Position numbers and translations under genes: made by a program. From the NCBI GenBank assembly GCA_009699165.1, contig WLOR01000072.1:1-7194 (forward strand): a DNA stretch of 7,194 nt, given 5' to 3'. Source of the DNA: Actinomycetota bacterium. Its GTDB lineage: Bacteria > Actinomycetota > Actinomycetes > Nanopelagicales > Nanopelagicaceae. Of the stretch, positions 6,561 through 7,194 are shown piece by piece (the first letter of the stretch is position 1; each line of letters starts with the position of its first letter). The notes beneath the pieces are model-generated. The model saw only the letters and a program-made list of their open reading frames with translations, was not told the origin of the DNA and made no database searches.

Positions 6561-7194
6561 GTGTTGAGATAAATGATCAGCCTGGCCACTTCGGTCAGTA
6601 CGGTGGCCGTTTTGTGCCCGAAGCGTTAATTGGCGCGCTAAACGAGTTAGATGCCGCGCACAACTCTGCGCAGAAAGATCCACTCTTTTTATCTGAGCTG
6701 GCAGAGCTCCATCGCAGCTATACAGGTCGCCCGAGCATCATCACGCAGGTGCCACGTTTTGCAGAAAACGCTGGCGGAGCACGGATTATTTTAAAACGTG
6801 AAGATCTCAACCACACGGGAAGTCATAAAATAAATAATGTTTTAGGACAAGCGCTCTTGACCAAACGAATGGGAAAAAAACGCATCATCGCCGAAACCGG
6901 CGCAGGTCAGCATGGTGTTGCTGCAGCAACCGCAGCGGCACTTATGGGACTCGACTGTGTCGTGTATATGGGCGAGGAGGACACCCGTAGGCAATCATTA
7001 AACGTTGCCAGAATGAAACTTTTAGGTGCGCAAGTAATTCCAGTGAAATCTGGCTCACGTACATTAAAAGATGCCATCAACGAGGCGATGCGCGATTGGG
7101 TAACAAATGTTGCCGATACGCATTACTTACTTGGAACCGTTGCAGGTCCACACCCATTTCCAACTATGGTGCGAGATTTTCACAAAATAATCGG
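6557..7194 (+). CDS. trpB: Tryptophan synthase beta subunit TrpB (3' partial)
   Basis: TrpB joins indole, delivered by the TrpA subunit, with serine to make tryptophan in a PLP-dependent reaction. The first 212 residues plus two bases are present; the window ends inside the gene, about half of a usual 400-residue chain. Visible motifs are [11 protein letters not shown] at 12-22, [12 protein letters not shown] with the PLP lysine K91 (bases 6827-6829), the catalytic glutamate E113 in AETGAGQHG, and [17 protein letters not shown] at 192-208. K91 and E113 correspond to K87 and E109 of the Escherichia coli enzyme. The GQHG and GPHPFP segments fit the TrpB1 type that pairs with TrpA. The PLP phosphate-binding glycine loop lies beyond the window. 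ATG 6557 overlaps the trpC stop. trpA is expected downstream. Confidence 0.97.
   Translation, partial: MSVEINDQPGHFGQYGGRFVPEALIGALNELDAAHNSAQKDPLFLSELAELHRSYTGRPSIITQVPRFAENAGGARIILKREDLNHTGSHKINNVLGQALLTKRMGKKRIIAETGAGQHGVAAATAAALMGLDCVVYMGEEDTRRQSLNVARMKLLGAQVIPVKSGSRTLKDAINEAMRDWVTNVADTHYLLGTVAGPHPFPTMVRDFHKII

Larger units (their letters stand above)
1..7194 (+). other. Part of a his-trp operon, both ends open
   Basis: Ten co-directional genes run without a real spacer. The two gaps are 15 bases (hisC-hisB) and 14 bases (hisF-hisI); the other seven junctions overlap by one or four bases. No hairpin with a T-run and no convincing promoter is seen between genes, so the transcription start lies before base 1 and the end lies past 7194. 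One transcript is inferred from spacing, not shown by the sequence. Confidence 0.8.

Noticed and set aside
6218..6589. Minus-strand ORF of 123 residues across the trpC-trpB junction
   Set aside because: Opposite conserved TrpC residues and the TrpB start, Ser/Thr/Ala-rich, no domain; antisense shadow.

Overview
This window is a stretch of histidine and tryptophan biosynthesis genes, all on the + strand, with no intergenic gap longer than 15 bases. The order is hisC (5' end cut off), hisB, hisH, priA (hisA), hisF, hisI, trpE, a 56-residue membrane protein, trpC, and trpB (3' end cut off). This his-then-trp order, an actinobacterial-type PriA, and a small membrane-protein gene between trpE and trpC all point to Actinobacteria. 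The DNA is only moderately GC (roughly mid-40s percent by eye), uses A/T-ending codons freely and has almost no spacers. That combination suggests a genome-streamlined planktonic actinobacterium, such as the freshwater acI/Nanopelagicales group. The lineage is inference, not a sequence match.

Bases 1-4127 hold the histidine block. HisB dehydrates imidazoleglycerol phosphate and HisC transaminates the product. HisH and HisF form the glutamine-dependent IGP synthase, PriA isomerises ProFAR, and HisI opens the PR-AMP ring. HisB is single-domain (no histidinol-phosphatase part) and HisI is single-domain (no HisE part). hisG, hisE, hisD and a histidinol-phosphatase must therefore lie elsewhere, hisD perhaps just upstream.

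Bases 4124-7194 hold the tryptophan block: TrpE, the small membrane protein, TrpC and TrpB. There is no trpF. PriA carries the residues of the dual-substrate actinobacterial enzyme and very likely supplies that step, which links the two pathways physically and enzymatically. TrpG and TrpD are also absent here; trpA probably follows trpB beyond the window.

Seven of the nine gene junctions are stop/start overlaps (ATGA four times, TTGA, GTGA and TAATG once each), so the run looks like one translationally coupled operon. I see no promoter, leader, terminator, RNA gene, repeat, CRISPR array or mobile element. The enzymes are ordinary, with all the active-site residues I checked in place. The least explained item is the 56-residue protein at 5608-5778.
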